Positions 24,957 through 34,230 are shown, counted from the stretch's first letter. The stretch is 35,801 bases of DNA from Moorena bouillonii PNG (GCF_001942495.1 NZ_MKZS01000001.1:312533-348333), one strand, 5' to 3'. Notes: a model not told the origin generated them from the sequence alone. Numbers and translations: made by a program.

Positions 24957-26486
24957 TTATCGTTCACTGCTCAAACGCCTGACTAGCTCTCCTACAGTCA
25001 TATCTTGAGTTATGCGAGTTGAACCATCGATTTGATTGGACTCAGTCAGTTTTTGGCTAATCTTAGCAATTTCCTGATTGGTGTTATTGAGATGATTGAC
25101 AACTTTTTCAAGATTGTGTCGCATAATTTCATAATTATGCTGGTCAGTATTAGCTTGCTGAGTAATACTTTGATTAAGGCGATCGCCTAAAGCCTGAATT
25201 CCCAGACTTACTCCTTCGGTATAGCTTTTCACATTTGACACTAACTTAGCCAATTCAGCTTGAACGTCACTCAAGCTATCGCTTCGAGAAGCAATCCGTT
25301 GCTCTAATTGATCAAGCCTAGCGATCGCTGACTGAAATCCCTGTGCTCCTTGCTGAAGTTGGGGGATAATCTTCCCTAAGGCTTGTTGACTGTGATGATG
25401 CTGTTTTACTACATCTAGAGAAGATTGTCTGAGGGCACTGATTTCTTCTGCCAATTTTACCAATTTAACCCCATGACGTTGAAGTTCAGCCATTGCTACT
25501 CCCATGCCTTGCACTGATTGCGATAGCATACTGGCTGACTCAGAGAAACTGCTTTGGGTTCTAGTTAAATCTACTGTAGCCTTAGATAATTTTTGAGGAA
25601 ACTGGCTATGTTCAAAGGTTTGAGCAACTTGGGTAAATTGAGCAGCAGCTAGCTGAAATTCTTCAGCACTTCTGGCGATAGTACTAGCAGCTTGGAAGAA
25701 TCTATTGTAAGAATTTTCTGCTAGTTTAAGCACTTGAATATTAGCATCAGCAATTTCTTGCACTTTTTCTTTTAGTGAGGATTCCACTGCTTCTCGAACA
25801 GTCTGACCAAATCTCGCCAAAAAGCTTTCAAAGATATTGGACATCCCCTGAACTAATACATCCAGGCGTGTTTGCCCTGCTAAACTCGGCTGATAAATAT
25901 TATCCAAGTAATCTTCTAAGTAACTAATTAGATTGTTTTTCGCTAGCCCTGTATTGAAGGCGACGTTAATTACCGTTAAGACAGCACTAAAAAAGATAGC
26001 GGTTAAGCTAGTGGTAAAAGCAATTCCCATCCCTTCTAGGGGTTGCTGTAATTGGTTAACTAAAGTATTGATATCGGTAGCATCAGACTGACTGATTGTT
26101 TGACTGAGTGCTAACAAATTGATGGTGATGCCAATAAAGGTACCTAGTAAGCCAAAGGATAACAGTAAGCTAGGCATAATCCGACCAATGTAATCAATTT
26201 GGTCACAAGATATGCCAACAACTTTTTCGTGGCTGTAGGCTTGGTCAATTAATGCGCCTGTATTGACCTGCTCTAAATGTCGGCTAGCATCTGAGAACCG
26301 TCTTTCTAGCTCTTCTACAATTCTGGGTTTTTTCCCACGAGGCTGTCCATGGATTAGTCTTCTTACTCGCTTCCCTAGGGATAAAAGATGGGTATAGAGA
26401 GCAAAACGTAGTAAAATTACGAATACTGATGGGATTACCACCAGTACTACAGTCAGGGCAATTAAGTAATCCGGTATTGGTAGCAT
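24957..26486 (-). CDS. MotA/TolQ/ExbB-family proton channel protein, ZorA-like with long coiled tail
   Basis: The 509-residue product has three membrane helices: residues 7-30, 103-127 (IMPSLLLSFGLLGTFIGITI) and 152-180 (MGIAFTTSLTAIFFSAVLTV). The last two are the MotA/TolQ/ExbB signature pair, with GLLGTFIG and the GMGIAFTTSL loop. About 320 residues of helical, Gln/Ser-rich coiled coil follow, much longer than in TolQ or ExbB. That architecture (channel plus long cytosolic tail, followed by an OmpA-type partner) is the one described for ZorA in Zorya antiphage systems and for some other non-flagellar stators. ATG start. No helicase or nuclease of the ZorC/D/E kinds is visible nearby. Confidence 0.87.
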   Translation of the reverse strand: MLPIPDYLIALTVVLVVIPSVFVILLRFALYTHLLSLGKRVRRLIHGQPRGKKPRIVEELERRFSDASRHLEQVNTGALIDQAYSHEKVVGISCDQIDYIGRIMPSLLLSFGLLGTFIGITINLLALSQTISQSDATDINTLVNQLQQPLEGMGIAFTTSLTAIFFSAVLTVINVAFNTGLAKNNLISYLEDYLDNIYQPSLAGQTRLDVLVQGMSNIFESFLARFGQTVREAVESSLKEKVQEIADANIQVLKLAENSYNRFFQAASTIARSAEEFQLAAAQFTQVAQTFEHSQFPQKLSKATVDLTRTQSSFSESASMLSQSVQGMGVAMAELQRHGVKLVKLAEEISALRQSSLDVVKQHHHSQQALGKIIPQLQQGAQGFQSAIARLDQLEQRIASRSDSLSDVQAELAKLVSNVKSYTEGVSLGIQALGDRLNQSITQQANTDQHNYEIMRHNLEKVVNHLNNTNQEIAKISQKLTESNQIDGSTRITQDMTVGELVRRLSSER

Positions 26487-26754
26487 AGCAGTAGCTGGGG
26501 AACTCTACAGGTGAGATGGCAGGTAGCGCAGCATCCTCAGGATGCTAACCCCTTTCTTTATAACCTAAGCATACCCAGACTTATCTCAAAGCATTGATGT
26601 GTGACTACGAAATAATACGAAGCTATTAAGTGTTAACACTGAACACTCAAGGGTGCATCTCCTAACAGTTGTTTGAACCAGCAGTGGTGCGTTATGGGCA
26701 GCAACCTAACCAAGGGCTAGAGGCCAAATATCAAGGCTCCCCTAACACACCCTA

Positions 26755-27999
26755 CTGGAGTGACCATGTTAAAATAGTGTAATAAAGCCAGGGAGCGGTG
26801 AGAACCATGGGTAGAGGAAGACGGGACAAGATTGCACTGAGTACAGAGCAAAGGCAAAGACTCGAAGCAATTAGCCGGAATGGACACGCACCAGCCAAAA
26901 AAATCCTTCATGCACAAATCTTGTTGATGTCCGATGAAGGAGAGCTGGCAACGAGAACATGGACAGATAACGAAATCGCTCAAGCTCTGAATCTGCATCG
27001 CAACACAGTGGGTCGAATCCGCCAGCGATTTCTAGAGAAAGGGGAAGCGCCAGCATTGGAAAGAAAAGCGAGAAGAAAGCCCCCGGTAGACCCAATCGTG
27101 GATGGAGAGACCGAAGCTCAAATTATTGCTCTGTGCTGCTCACAACCACCAGCAGGAAGAGGGAACTGGAGCATTCGCTTGTTAACCAATGAACTGAAAA
27201 AACGCAGAATTGTCACGCAAATCGGCAGAGAAACCGTGAGAAAAACACTCAAAAAAACCAATTGCGCCCTTGGAAAACCGAGAGATTCTGCATCCCTGAG
27301 CGGGACTTGCCCAGATTCGTCGCCGAGATGGAAGTGGTTCTAGACGAGTACACCCGTCCAGCCAATCCAGAGATGCCGTTAATTTGTATGGATGAAGCGA
27401 GTAAAGAACTGCATGGGCATCTATATGAACCCATTCCGATGCAGCCGGGGCTTGATGTGAAGGAAGACTATCACTACACCCGCGAAGGAGTCCAAGCCCT
27501 GTTTATGTTCTTTGACCCCAATCGAGGTTGGCGACGGGTGAGTTGTCGAGACCATCGCACCTGTGAAGACTGGGCCGATGAAATTAAGCATCTATTGGAT
27601 GTTGACTATCCAGATGCCCCCAAAATTCGCTTACTCTCAGATAATCTCAACACCCACACCATCACCTCTTTGTACAAAACTTTTCCCGCCCCCGAAGCTC
27701 ACCGTTTAGCACGGCGGTTAGAGATGATTCACACCCCACGTAATGGCAGTTGGCTCAATGTGGCGGAAACAGAGTTGTGTGTTCTGTCCAAACAATGTCT
27801 TGACCGTCGCCTGGCTACAGCCGAAGAACTTCAAAAGGAGATAGAGGCTTGGCAGCAGGAGCGGAACAATGCCTGTGCCAAAGTAGTGTGGCAATTTACC
27901 ACAGAAGATGCACGAGTCAAACTCAAACACCTTTACCCTGTTTTTGAGACTGATCAAGATTTTTCTGTATAATGCACTTTTTAAGAGTGGTCACTCCAC
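26755..27999 (+). mobile_element. IS630-family insertion sequence with TA duplication
   Basis: The inverted ends CTGGAGTGACCA (26755-26766) and TGGTCACTCCAC (27988-27999) match at 11 of 12 positions, with partial similarity continuing inward. They are flanked by TA on both sides (26753-26754 and 28000-28001), the IS630/Tc1-type target duplication. The 1245-bp element looks complete and sits in the spacer between hisS and the stator-like cluster without breaking a gene. Confidence 0.92.
26807..27972 (+). CDS. IS630-family DDE transposase in two frames (probable -1 frameshift)
   Basis: The first frame (from ATG 26807) encodes the helix-turn-helix region (LSTEQRQRLEAISRNGHAPA, WTDNEIAQALNLHRNTVGRI) up to VRKTLKK. 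At a run of seven A (27251-27257) a -1 shift joins it to the second frame (NQLRPWKTERFCIPERD). That frame contains the DDE triad: LICMDEAS, KIRLLSDNLNTH and NGSWLNVAETEL. Read through, the product is about 388 residues, normal for the family. Frameshifting on A-runs is well known in IS630 elements, so this may be a working gene. A random indel cannot be excluded. Without a shift, frame one stops at 27343. Confidence 0.87.
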
Positions 28000-28021
28000 T
28001 ACGCAACTCAACACTCAAGAC

Positions 28022-29305
28022 TCAAGGCAATTGTTCTATCTGCTCTTTTAACTGCTCAGTTTTATCCAATAAATCAGCTTGGGTCATAGTTTCTTGTTCC
28101 CCAGAGGCCAGCCATTTCAGATTCACGGTGTTGCTCTGAGCTTCAGCATCTCCGATCACTAAACAAGCCACCGCACCACTTCGGTCAGCTCGCTTAAACT
28201 GTTTACCAAAAGCACTTCCACTCAAGTCCAGTTCTACAGCTAACCCAGCTTTGCGCAGTTGCTGAGCCAGTTTCAATCCTTGAGCTTGAGCTATTTCACC
28301 TCTGGATACTAGATAAAAATCTAGCGCTAGGGTTGGTGAGGCTTGCAGTTGTTGCAGCAAAATTACCAAACGCTCTAAACCAATCGCCCAACCAACAGCT
28401 GGAGTTTTATTTCCCCCCAATTCATCGACTAATCCGTCATAGCGGCCACCACCACAAACTGTTGCTTGAGCGCCTAAGTCATCAGAGATAATTTCAAAGG
28501 CAGTGTGGGTGTAGTAATCCAACCCCCGCACCAAGCGAGGATTGAGCTGGTAACTAATCCCTAAATCTTTCAACAACTGCTTTACCTGATCAAAATGACT
28601 TTGGGACTCTGAACTTAGGTAGTCTAAAATACTGGGAGCATCCTGAGCAATTTCTTGAGTGCGTTTGTCTTTACTATCTAAAATCCTGAGAGGATTACGA
28701 GTTAAACGGTCTTGAGAATCTTCGTCCAACTCATCTTTGTAAGGAGTGAGGTAATCTACCAGAGCCTGTCGGTACTGTTGACGGTCTTCGGTACTACCGA
28801 CAGAATTCAGGTCAAGTCTCAGGTTAACTAGACCTAAGCTATTTAGAATATTCATTGCGATCGCAATTACTTCTGCATCTGCCCTAGGATCACTAGAACC
28901 AATCACCTCTACCCCCAATTGATGAAACTGTCGCTGTCGTCCAGCTTGGGGATTTTCATAGCGAAACATGGGACCAGTATACCAGAGGCGTTGTACCCCA
29001 CCAGCAGCATAGAGGCTATTTTGAATATAAGCTCGCACTACTCCCGCTGTCCCTTCTGGACGTAGTGTCACGGAACGAGGAGGGGTTGCCCGGTCGTTGA
29101 AGGTATACATTTCCTTCCCTACGACATCGGTAGCTTCCCCAATTCCCCGTTCAAACAGTTCAGTGCGCTCAAAAATGGGAGGACGAATTTCTCGATAAGC
29201 CGCTCTATTGAGAATCTGTTGTGCGATCGCTTCTACTTGCTGCCAATATCCAACTTCGTCTGGCAGGATATCCCTTGTTCCTCGTAAAGCCTGGATTAAA
29301 CCCAT
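28022..29305 (-). CDS. hisS: Histidyl-tRNA synthetase
   Basis: This is a class II aminoacyl-tRNA synthetase charging tRNA-His. The 427-residue product has motif 1 ([20 protein letters not shown]), motif 2 ([16 protein letters not shown] with [19 protein letters not shown]), the HisA signature [15 protein letters not shown] and motif 3 ([15 protein letters not shown]). A C-terminal anticodon-binding domain ([10 protein letters not shown] ... [10 protein letters not shown]) ends the protein. Length is as usual. It starts with ATG 18 bases after the small upstream gene on the same strand, so the two are probably cotranscribed. Confidence 0.97.
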   Translation of the reverse strand: MGLIQALRGTRDILPDEVGYWQQVEAIAQQILNRAAYREIRPPIFERTELFERGIGEATDVVGKEMYTFNDRATPPRSVTLRPEGTAGVVRAYIQNSLYAAGGVQRLWYTGPMFRYENPQAGRQRQFHQLGVEVIGSSDPRADAEVIAIAMNILNSLGLVNLRLDLNSVGSTEDRQQYRQALVDYLTPYKDELDEDSQDRLTRNPLRILDSKDKRTQEIAQDAPSILDYLSSESQSHFDQVKQLLKDLGISYQLNPRLVRGLDYYTHTAFEIISDDLGAQATVCGGGRYDGLVDELGGNKTPAVGWAIGLERLVILLQQLQASPTLALDFYLVSRGEIAQAQGLKLAQQLRKAGLAVELDLSGSAFGKQFKRADRSGAVACLVIGDAEAQSNTVNLKWLASGEQETMTQADLLDKTEQLKEQIEQLP

Positions 29306-29323
29306 TAACTTTTTGCTTCCCCA

Positions 29324-29602
29324 TCATGTGAGCTGCGGTCCACCATCGGAAGTGTCTTCTTCCCAGGCACCATAGCGATTTTGATAATAGGACAAAATTT
29401 GCTTGACCCGTTCTCTTTCTACTTTATCAGTAGTCTCGCCATACTCAATCCACAATCCACCAACTTGACTCTGATTGTAATCAAACTGCTGGGATGTTTG
29501 GGGTAGTAAATCAGCGTCTACCCCTGTCACTTGCCGTAAATGGGCAGCTACCTCTCGATAAACTGCCAAGGGTAAACCAGGACAACTAATTTTATAACGC
29601 AA
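29324..29602 (-). CDS. Small conserved protein upstream of hisS, unknown function
   Basis: A 92-residue soluble protein reads MRYKISCPGLPLAVYREVAA at the start, with a Leu/Gln-rich middle (TGVDADLLPQTSQQFDYNQS) and a charged C-terminus. I do not know a function. The start is TTG at 29602, supported by the ribosome-binding sequence AGGAGT (29616-29611 on the minus strand) eight bases upstream. It is 18 bases ahead of hisS and likely forms an operon with it. Confidence 0.72.
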   Translation of the reverse strand: MRYKISCPGLPLAVYREVAAHLRQVTGVDADLLPQTSQQFDYNQSQVGGLWIEYGETTDKVERERVKQILSYYQNRYGAWEEDTSDGGPQLT

Positions 29603-29629
29603 TAGTTTACACTCCTATATAATCTAAAA

Positions 29630-29650
29630 CCATTGGGATGCTCCCAATGG
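29630..29650 (-). terminator. Hairpin terminator of the lipoprotein gene
   Basis: A perfect 9-bp stem, CCATTGGGA / TCCCAATGG, with a 3-base loop, is followed on the minus strand by TTTTAGATT. It lies after the lipoprotein gene and just before the small gene of the hisS operon. Confidence 0.65.
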
Positions 29651-29720
29651 CTGGTACACTATTTATTTCTTATGTCTCACGGTAAGTAATAGCTTACGGC
29701 TGACGACTGATAGCTCATAG

Positions 29721-29756
29721 CTGTTGGCGTAGCCTGGGCGTAGCGCATATGCTTAC
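29721..29756. repeat. 36-bp interspersed repeat, second copy
   Basis: The sequence starting CTGTTGGCGTAGCCTGGGCG matches 4541-4576 at 35 of 36 positions. The copies are 25 kb apart, each next to heptamer runs of the AGCTATC or GACGGCT kind. Confidence 0.85.
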
Positions 29757-29808
29757 CTAACACCTAAAACCTAACACCTAATAGTTAACACTGTATCCTG
29801 AGGTTACC

Positions 29809-30798
29809 TCAAGAAGCTGATCCTGAGTTTTCGCCAACTCGTCTAGACACTTCAACACCGTTTTCTTCCAGAATCACCACTGGATCTAAGCCTCTATACA
29901 TTTCAATTCGCTTTACTAGCACTTGTCCGCCTAATATAAACTGTCCAACTTGAACGCTACGACTAGGCTCATTAGGGACATCTAGGATAGCGTAATAGAC
30001 ACCCCTACCATTATCAACTACCCCTGTGACACTGACATTATTGGCCAGTTCTGGTTCTGGTAGGATTGGCAGTTGCAGATCAAATTCAGGAGGGATAGGG
30101 GGGATACCATCCTCGGCAACAGAGCTATTGTCTGGTTTTGAAGCAGGTTTAGCAATGCTAGTCTCTGTAGGCCGAGTGTTCTGGGGCCTTGGCAAAACAT
30201 TCCCTCTTGATGAGCCAGGAGACTTTCTAGCGATTGAGGAGCTTGAAGGGCTAGAAGGTCTGCTAGCTCTTGAGGGGCTGGAGGGTCTGCTAGCTCTTGA
30301 GGGGCTGGAGGGTCTGCTAGCTCTTGAAGGGCTGGAGGGTCTGCTAGCTCTTGAAGGGCTGGTTGGTGTTACCGCTACACTACCTCCTGTCCCAGGACGC
30401 GATCGCAAACCCGGTGTTCGTGGTGCAGGAGTCAGAGGCTGTACCCTCGTCGGGGAACTACTTGGTCGGCCAGGATTGGGCAAAATCTCCACCTCTGGTT
30501 GCACTGAAATTGCCGCAAACGGGTCAAGACGTCCCTTATCAATCCGATTTCTTATTTCATTGCTTGGCAAGGTTGTGATCAACGGTGGTATTGGTATTAC
30601 CTTTTCCTGCTCTGGTGTTTCCGGGGGTTTAGGAGCAAATTGAGCTACAGGAGGAGAAGGTTTGGTGCTATCCGGGGAAGCCACCGGAGTAGGTTTAGGG
30701 GTAGTCTGCTCCCCCTGTTCAGCCTTTCTACCCGGTTGACAGCCTCCTATAAGCAGAGCCAGTACACTCACCCATACGATGCATGATACTTTACCCAT
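29809..30798 (-). CDS. Ser/Pro-rich lipoprotein with PilP-like C-terminal domain; function unknown
   Basis: The N-terminus has a lipoprotein signal with lipobox LIGGC (MGKVSCIVWVSVLALLIGGC), so the protein is probably lipid-anchored. A Pro/Thr/Gln-rich linker follows, then four copies of the nine-residue repeat SRASRPSSP (30259-30365 region) and another disordered stretch. The folded C-terminal part (about 85 residues) contains VTGVVDNGRGVYYAILDVPN, VQVGQFILGGQVLVKRIEM and DPVVILEENGVEVSRRV. Those segments resemble short beta domains of pilus-assembly or secretion-type periplasmic proteins such as PilP. That likeness is weak. I chose ATG 30798; a GTG six bases upstream is also in frame. The downstream hairpin at 29630-29650 is a likely terminator. 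Confidence 0.8.
   Translation of the reverse strand: MGKVSCIVWVSVLALLIGGCQPGRKAEQGEQTTPKPTPVASPDSTKPSPPVAQFAPKPPETPEQEKVIPIPPLITTLPSNEIRNRIDKGRLDPFAAISVQPEVEILPNPGRPSSSPTRVQPLTPAPRTPGLRSRPGTGGSVAVTPTSPSRASRPSSPSRASRPSSPSRASRPSSPSRASRPSSPSSSSIARKSPGSSRGNVLPRPQNTRPTETSIAKPASKPDNSSVAEDGIPPIPPEFDLQLPILPEPELANNVSVTGVVDNGRGVYYAILDVPNEPSRSVQVGQFILGGQVLVKRIEMYRGLDPVVILEENGVEVSRRVGENSGSAS
30244..30365. repeat. In-frame 27-bp tandem repeat (four copies)
   Basis: Copies of a 27-base unit beginning TCTGCTAGCTCTTGA start at 30259, 30286, 30313 and 30340, nearly identical. They encode the SRASRPSSP repeats of the lipoprotein linker. Confidence 0.92.
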
Positions 30799-31078
30799 GA
30801 CCACCTAAAAATAACGCTTTATCCGAGCATACCCTTGAACTTGAAGTTATCGATCTGTGGCACCAACTTCTTTGAAGATAGAATTTTTTTGGCAAACTTC
30901 CAAAACTGGAGACTCTCAGCAAAAAGCTGTGGGCATGCTATGGGCAATAACACCCAATCCAAGAAGCCCAAAGCGCGTTTCAGCGATGACTTAGCTATCA
31001 AGTCCAGTTACTTTGCCAGCTGTATATAATTTTCTATAATTTTAGATTATTATGCTTCACCAAATAATAGTGTTAAAA

Positions 31079-31855
31079 TTAATCTTGTGTCGGTTTCATT
31101 AACTTTTGCAACGCTTCCAAGCCTTTTTTAACGCGGCGGGATACCGTTACTACACTGATGTCTAAGCGTTGTGCTACCTCTTTTTGGGTCAAGTCATGTA
31201 AAAAAACAAATTCCAGCACTTCACGAGTGCGCTTTTCCAAATGAGCTAGGGCTTGTTGAATGCGGATTTGGTCTTCCTGTGCCAGCTGAAAACTGCGATA
31301 GCGAGGATCTGGGACTAATTCACCCAAGCTGGTGTTTCTGTCCTCTGAATCTCCCACTGGTGTATCTAAGCTCAAAGGTTCCCGATTTTGATGAGCTAGG
31401 GTAATTTCTTGCCATTCTTCTAGGGAAATGTTTAATGCTGCTGCTATTTCTTCTTCTGTCGGTTGCCGATTTAACGTTGCTCGTAAATTTCGAGTAATTT
31501 CCACAGACTTTTGCCGTAGTGCTAGCCAGCGTCGAGGAATGCGAATTGAATAACCCCGATCTCGTAAATAGTGCTGAATTTCACCACGAATGTAGGGGAT
31601 AGCGAAGGAACTAAATGCGATGCCCTTGGTGGAATCAAATCGTTCTATGGCACCAATTAAGCCAATACAGCCAACCTGAAGTAAGTCTTCGTAGCTTTCA
31701 TGACACTGCTTGACCCAATGATGAGCTTCTCTCCTGACTAGTCCTAAATTGAGAGCCACTAGCTGATTGCGAAGTTCAGCGGTGGGAGATTGCTGGTACT
31801 TTTGTAATAATGTTAAGCTTTGATACTTAAGTTTATGGTTAAGGTTAGTCGCCAT
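31079..31855 (-). CDS. sigF: SigF-type group 3 RNA polymerase sigma factor
   Basis: This 258-residue alternative sigma factor is of the SigF/SigB-like class. Region 2 is NLGLVRREAHHWVKQCHESY with EDLLQVGCIGLIGAIERFD and FSSFAIPYIRGEIQHYLRD. Region 3 is IRIPRRWLALRQKSVEITRN, and region 4 contains LEKRTREVLEFVFLHDLTQK and the helix-turn-helix VAQRLDISVVTVSRRVKKGL. In cyanobacteria SigF is linked to pilus genes, motility and cell-surface functions. The neighbouring lipoprotein gene with a PilP-like end would fit that, but this is inference. ATG start at 31855. The gene symbol is a best match by eye. Confidence 0.88.
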   Translation of the reverse strand: MATNLNHKLKYQSLTLLQKYQQSPTAELRNQLVALNLGLVRREAHHWVKQCHESYEDLLQVGCIGLIGAIERFDSTKGIAFSSFAIPYIRGEIQHYLRDRGYSIRIPRRWLALRQKSVEITRNLRATLNRQPTEEEIAAALNISLEEWQEITLAHQNREPLSLDTPVGDSEDRNTSLGELVPDPRYRSFQLAQEDQIRIQQALAHLEKRTREVLEFVFLHDLTQKEVAQRLDISVVTVSRRVKKGLEALQKLMKPTQD

Positions 31856-32402
31856 AACAAAGTTTAAGGTGGTAGATTAAAAGTAGATCACAAGTAGATA
31901 TCAATCGGCTAGGATACCCCTAACTCATCCCAATTATCCTGAATGGCTGCAACAAATTTTTTATCCCTTGTGCTAATGGGTCAGGTTGAATTGGTAATGG
32001 TTGTCGGATTACCGATTGATGTTTTCCCGGATCCAATCCCCGGACGATATTATGTTGCATCCCTTTTAGAGAAAGGGGCTCAGTTTTATTGGCGTGGGTT
32101 TATGCTGCAGTTTTGTTTGATAACATAGGTAACGAGGGTTAATCGAGTTTATTAATCTCCAAAAGCACCGCCTTGGTCATAGTTTCCTTACTTTAATTGT
32201 AGATTTACCATTAAGTTTCTTAAAACAGTAATTTCACCCTAATCCTGAATTATAAACGATGAAAGTTTATTAATAATACATACAGGATATCGAAAACGCC
32301 ACATTTTTATCAAAAAAGGGGCATACGCCCCTTAGCAATTAACGTTTTTGCAAATTTCCCATTCTGGGAGTCAGTGGCTTCAAAGACTCAAACCAACGTC
32401 AG
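31856..32402. other. Spacer between sigF-type gene and psbO, no supported gene
   Basis: This 547-base region carries the sigma-gene promoter on one side and the psbO terminator on the other. A 61-codon ORF (31943-32128, plus) looks non-coding to me. AT-rich remainder without repeats. Confidence 0.5.
32312..32333 (-). terminator. Rho-independent terminator of psbO
   Basis: On the minus strand the hairpin AAGGGGC / GCCCCTT (7 bp, 4-base loop) is followed by TTTTTTG, a textbook intrinsic terminator 70 bases after the psbO stop. Confidence 0.85.
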
Positions 32403-33233
32403 CTATGCTTGTTTTGGTTGAATGCGAGCGTAAAATATCCCCTGAACTTTCACTTCTTCTGGCTCATCAGCACCTAAGTCAGTATCTGAGGGTTGTTCAC
32501 TTATGAATGTACCAGCAATTTCTCCACTCTCGCTATCTACTTGAGCTATGCGCAGCTCAATGGTGCCTTCGCCCACATCTGCGCTCTTAACATTGGCAAA
32601 CTCTTGGCTATCCGCTTGAGATGGCAGAGCAACCGAATTATCATAACCACTAGCCAGACCTCGACCTTTGGGATCTAGGAAAACAGCACCCCGATAAGAG
32701 GGGACGTAGAAATCGCCAACAAAATCGGTGGAAGCATTGATACTTTCCAAACCAGGCTCAGTGGTGGCAATCAATTTTTTAATGGTGAACAGGAATGGGA
32801 CTTGCTCACCTCCAGGCAACTGAATAGTGATCGGTTGGAAATCTATACCATCCTCTTCCAAAAACTTCAGACTACCATCTTCTTGAAAAACTAAGTCTCC
32901 TCGCACTTGAACCAGGCTAGAGGTATAACGGGTCAATAATTTACCGGGAAGATATTCTGCCTTTTTGCGCTTAGTTCCTTCTTCCTTGACAAAGAAGCTG
33001 GTTGGCTGTAAGCAGATATCGACAATCTGATAGGACTTGTCGGGGTCTAGAGGAATAGCACCCCGAGTCATTTCTGACAGCTGTGGACAGTTATTCGCTA
33101 AACCAGTGTTTCTAATCTGGTCATAGGTGAGTCCTTCGATACTTTCCAAGCTGGCTACATCTGGAGAACAGGACGCTGTAAAAACCCCCAGACATAAAGC
33201 CAGGAAGGCACAAATCAAAGCACGATACTTCAT
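32403..33233 (-). CDS. psbO: Photosystem II manganese-stabilising protein PsbO
   Basis: PsbO is the 33-kDa extrinsic subunit on the lumenal face of photosystem II, protecting the Mn4Ca cluster. The precursor begins MKYRALICAFLALCLGVFTA, a signal peptide. The mature protein has the two conserved cysteines (NNCPQLSEM and VDICLQPTSFFVKEE) that form a disulfide. It also has the family blocks YTSSLVQVRGDL, ITIQLPGGEQVPFLFTIKKL and GDFYVPSYRGAVFLDPKGRG. Length (276 residues) is normal. I chose ATG 33233 because four upstream in-frame codons from a TTG add nothing typical. It is monocistronic, with a clear terminator. Its presence is the strongest sign that the organism is oxygenic. Confidence 0.98.
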   Translation of the reverse strand: MKYRALICAFLALCLGVFTASCSPDVASLESIEGLTYDQIRNTGLANNCPQLSEMTRGAIPLDPDKSYQIVDICLQPTSFFVKEEGTKRKKAEYLPGKLLTRYTSSLVQVRGDLVFQEDGSLKFLEEDGIDFQPITIQLPGGEQVPFLFTIKKLIATTEPGLESINASTDFVGDFYVPSYRGAVFLDPKGRGLASGYDNSVALPSQADSQEFANVKSADVGEGTIELRIAQVDSESGEIAGTFISEQPSDTDLGADEPEEVKVQGIFYARIQPKQA

Positions 33234-33544
33234 AGTCAATCTCAATCGTCAATAATCAGATCTAAAAATGTATGTTAGGTTGGTTCTGGAATTGGGTTGC
33301 TGGTGCAATAGGAGTTAAACAGCTGCTGCCCTCTAGGCATTGACCAGTATTATCCACAATTCACACCACACCCATGTTATAAGTCGGGCTACACACAAAC
33401 TATCGGGAAGCTTGTTATTTGGTTGAACTACTGCCATTGGGGCATAGGGCATGCAAAAATGGCACCGATTCCGTGAGCCTCAGCTGTTCTTTAGAGCATT
33501 GTACACGGGAAGAGCCGCCTTTACTGCGACAGTTATTTGATGGA
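33234..33544. promoter_or_regulatory. Divergent spacer psbO / small conserved gene
   Basis: This spacer must hold the psbO promoter (leftward) and the start region of the small gene (rightward). I cannot mark a convincing promoter. The rightmost 126 bases are open in the frame of the following gene. Confidence 0.4.
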
Positions 33545-33835
33545 ATGGATCGGGATAAAGATTTGGATTCAGAGCAATTACAGGCTAAATTACTAGAGAT
33601 TACCGCTGATATTCGTTCTTTGGCAAAGAATTACCAAGGTGATAACTTAGCGCTGTTGGCTATACTCAGGGGTTTAGAGGAAGTCCATGGCGAGATTCGA
33701 GACGGGTTCTTTCAAGCCTCATTGCCCGATACTCGCCAGAAACTATATGATTTGCTAAAGGATATTGAAGAAAAGGGTGGTTGGCCCTACATTGAACGCA
33801 TGAATCTAATCTCTGTACTTAAGAAGCTGCCTTAG
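33545..33835 (+). CDS. Conserved cyanobacterial-type small protein, unknown function
   Basis: A 96-residue, largely helical, acidic protein reads MDRDKDLDSEQLQAKLLEIT, then LAILRGLEEVHGEIRDGFFQ and IEEKGGWPYIERMNLISVLK. It has no signal peptide or membrane segment. The open frame extends upstream to a TTG at 33419, giving 138 residues. That extra part (with several Cys and a different composition) looks like leader sequence, so I prefer ATG 33545, but the start is uncertain. I recall similar proteins in cyanobacteria without known function. Codirectional with the sugar-phosphate mutase gene 395 bases downstream. Confidence 0.7.
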   Translation: MDRDKDLDSEQLQAKLLEITADIRSLAKNYQGDNLALLAILRGLEEVHGEIRDGFFQASLPDTRQKLYDLLKDIEEKGGWPYIERMNLISVLKKLP

Positions 33836-34230
33836 TCAGCCCGACCTAAGCAGGATATCAGCAACGACCACTAGGAAACTGTTGCCCTTGTCGGGGGATG
33901 ATTGATCGAGATTTAGAACAGAGGGAAGAGTCCGCAAGAGGGGTAAAACCTGACTATATCCCGCTTACATTTAGGAAAAACCTTGGTTGCTGAGCAACTC
34001 ATCAGTGCTAGCCAATGGTCCAACGTCAATGGTGGTAGCCAATACACCCACTGGACAAAATCCCGAAAGAGTGACTTAAGTTAAGTAATTACTATCAGTA
34101 CTACTAGATGACGACAAAATGGCGACACAAGCCAGCTCAGGCTTTGGCGGGTCACCAAGACACTAACTCTTTCCAATGCTAGGATTTTGCCGTCAGAGTA
34201 TTAAAATTTAAGTAACTATATACTACTATT
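33836..34230. other. Spacer before the sugar-phosphate mutase gene
   Basis: This 395-base region has no convincing ORF, RNA gene or repeat. It presumably contains the promoter of the following gene. Confidence 0.45.

Noticed and set aside
19774-26486. A complete Zorya defence system
   Set aside because: Only ZorA-like and ZorB-like proteins are present. I see no ZorC, no SNF2-type ZorD helicase and no HNH-type ZorE, so the cluster cannot be called Zorya.
30026-30643. 205-codon plus-strand ORF rich in LEGLEGLLA repeats
   Set aside because: It is the antisense of the 27-bp repeats of the lipoprotein gene; the minus strand has the signal peptide and a domain-like C-terminus.
31943-32128. 61-codon plus-strand ORF near the sigF-type gene
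   Set aside because: No recognisable motif, no ribosome-binding site, and composition like surrounding spacer DNA.
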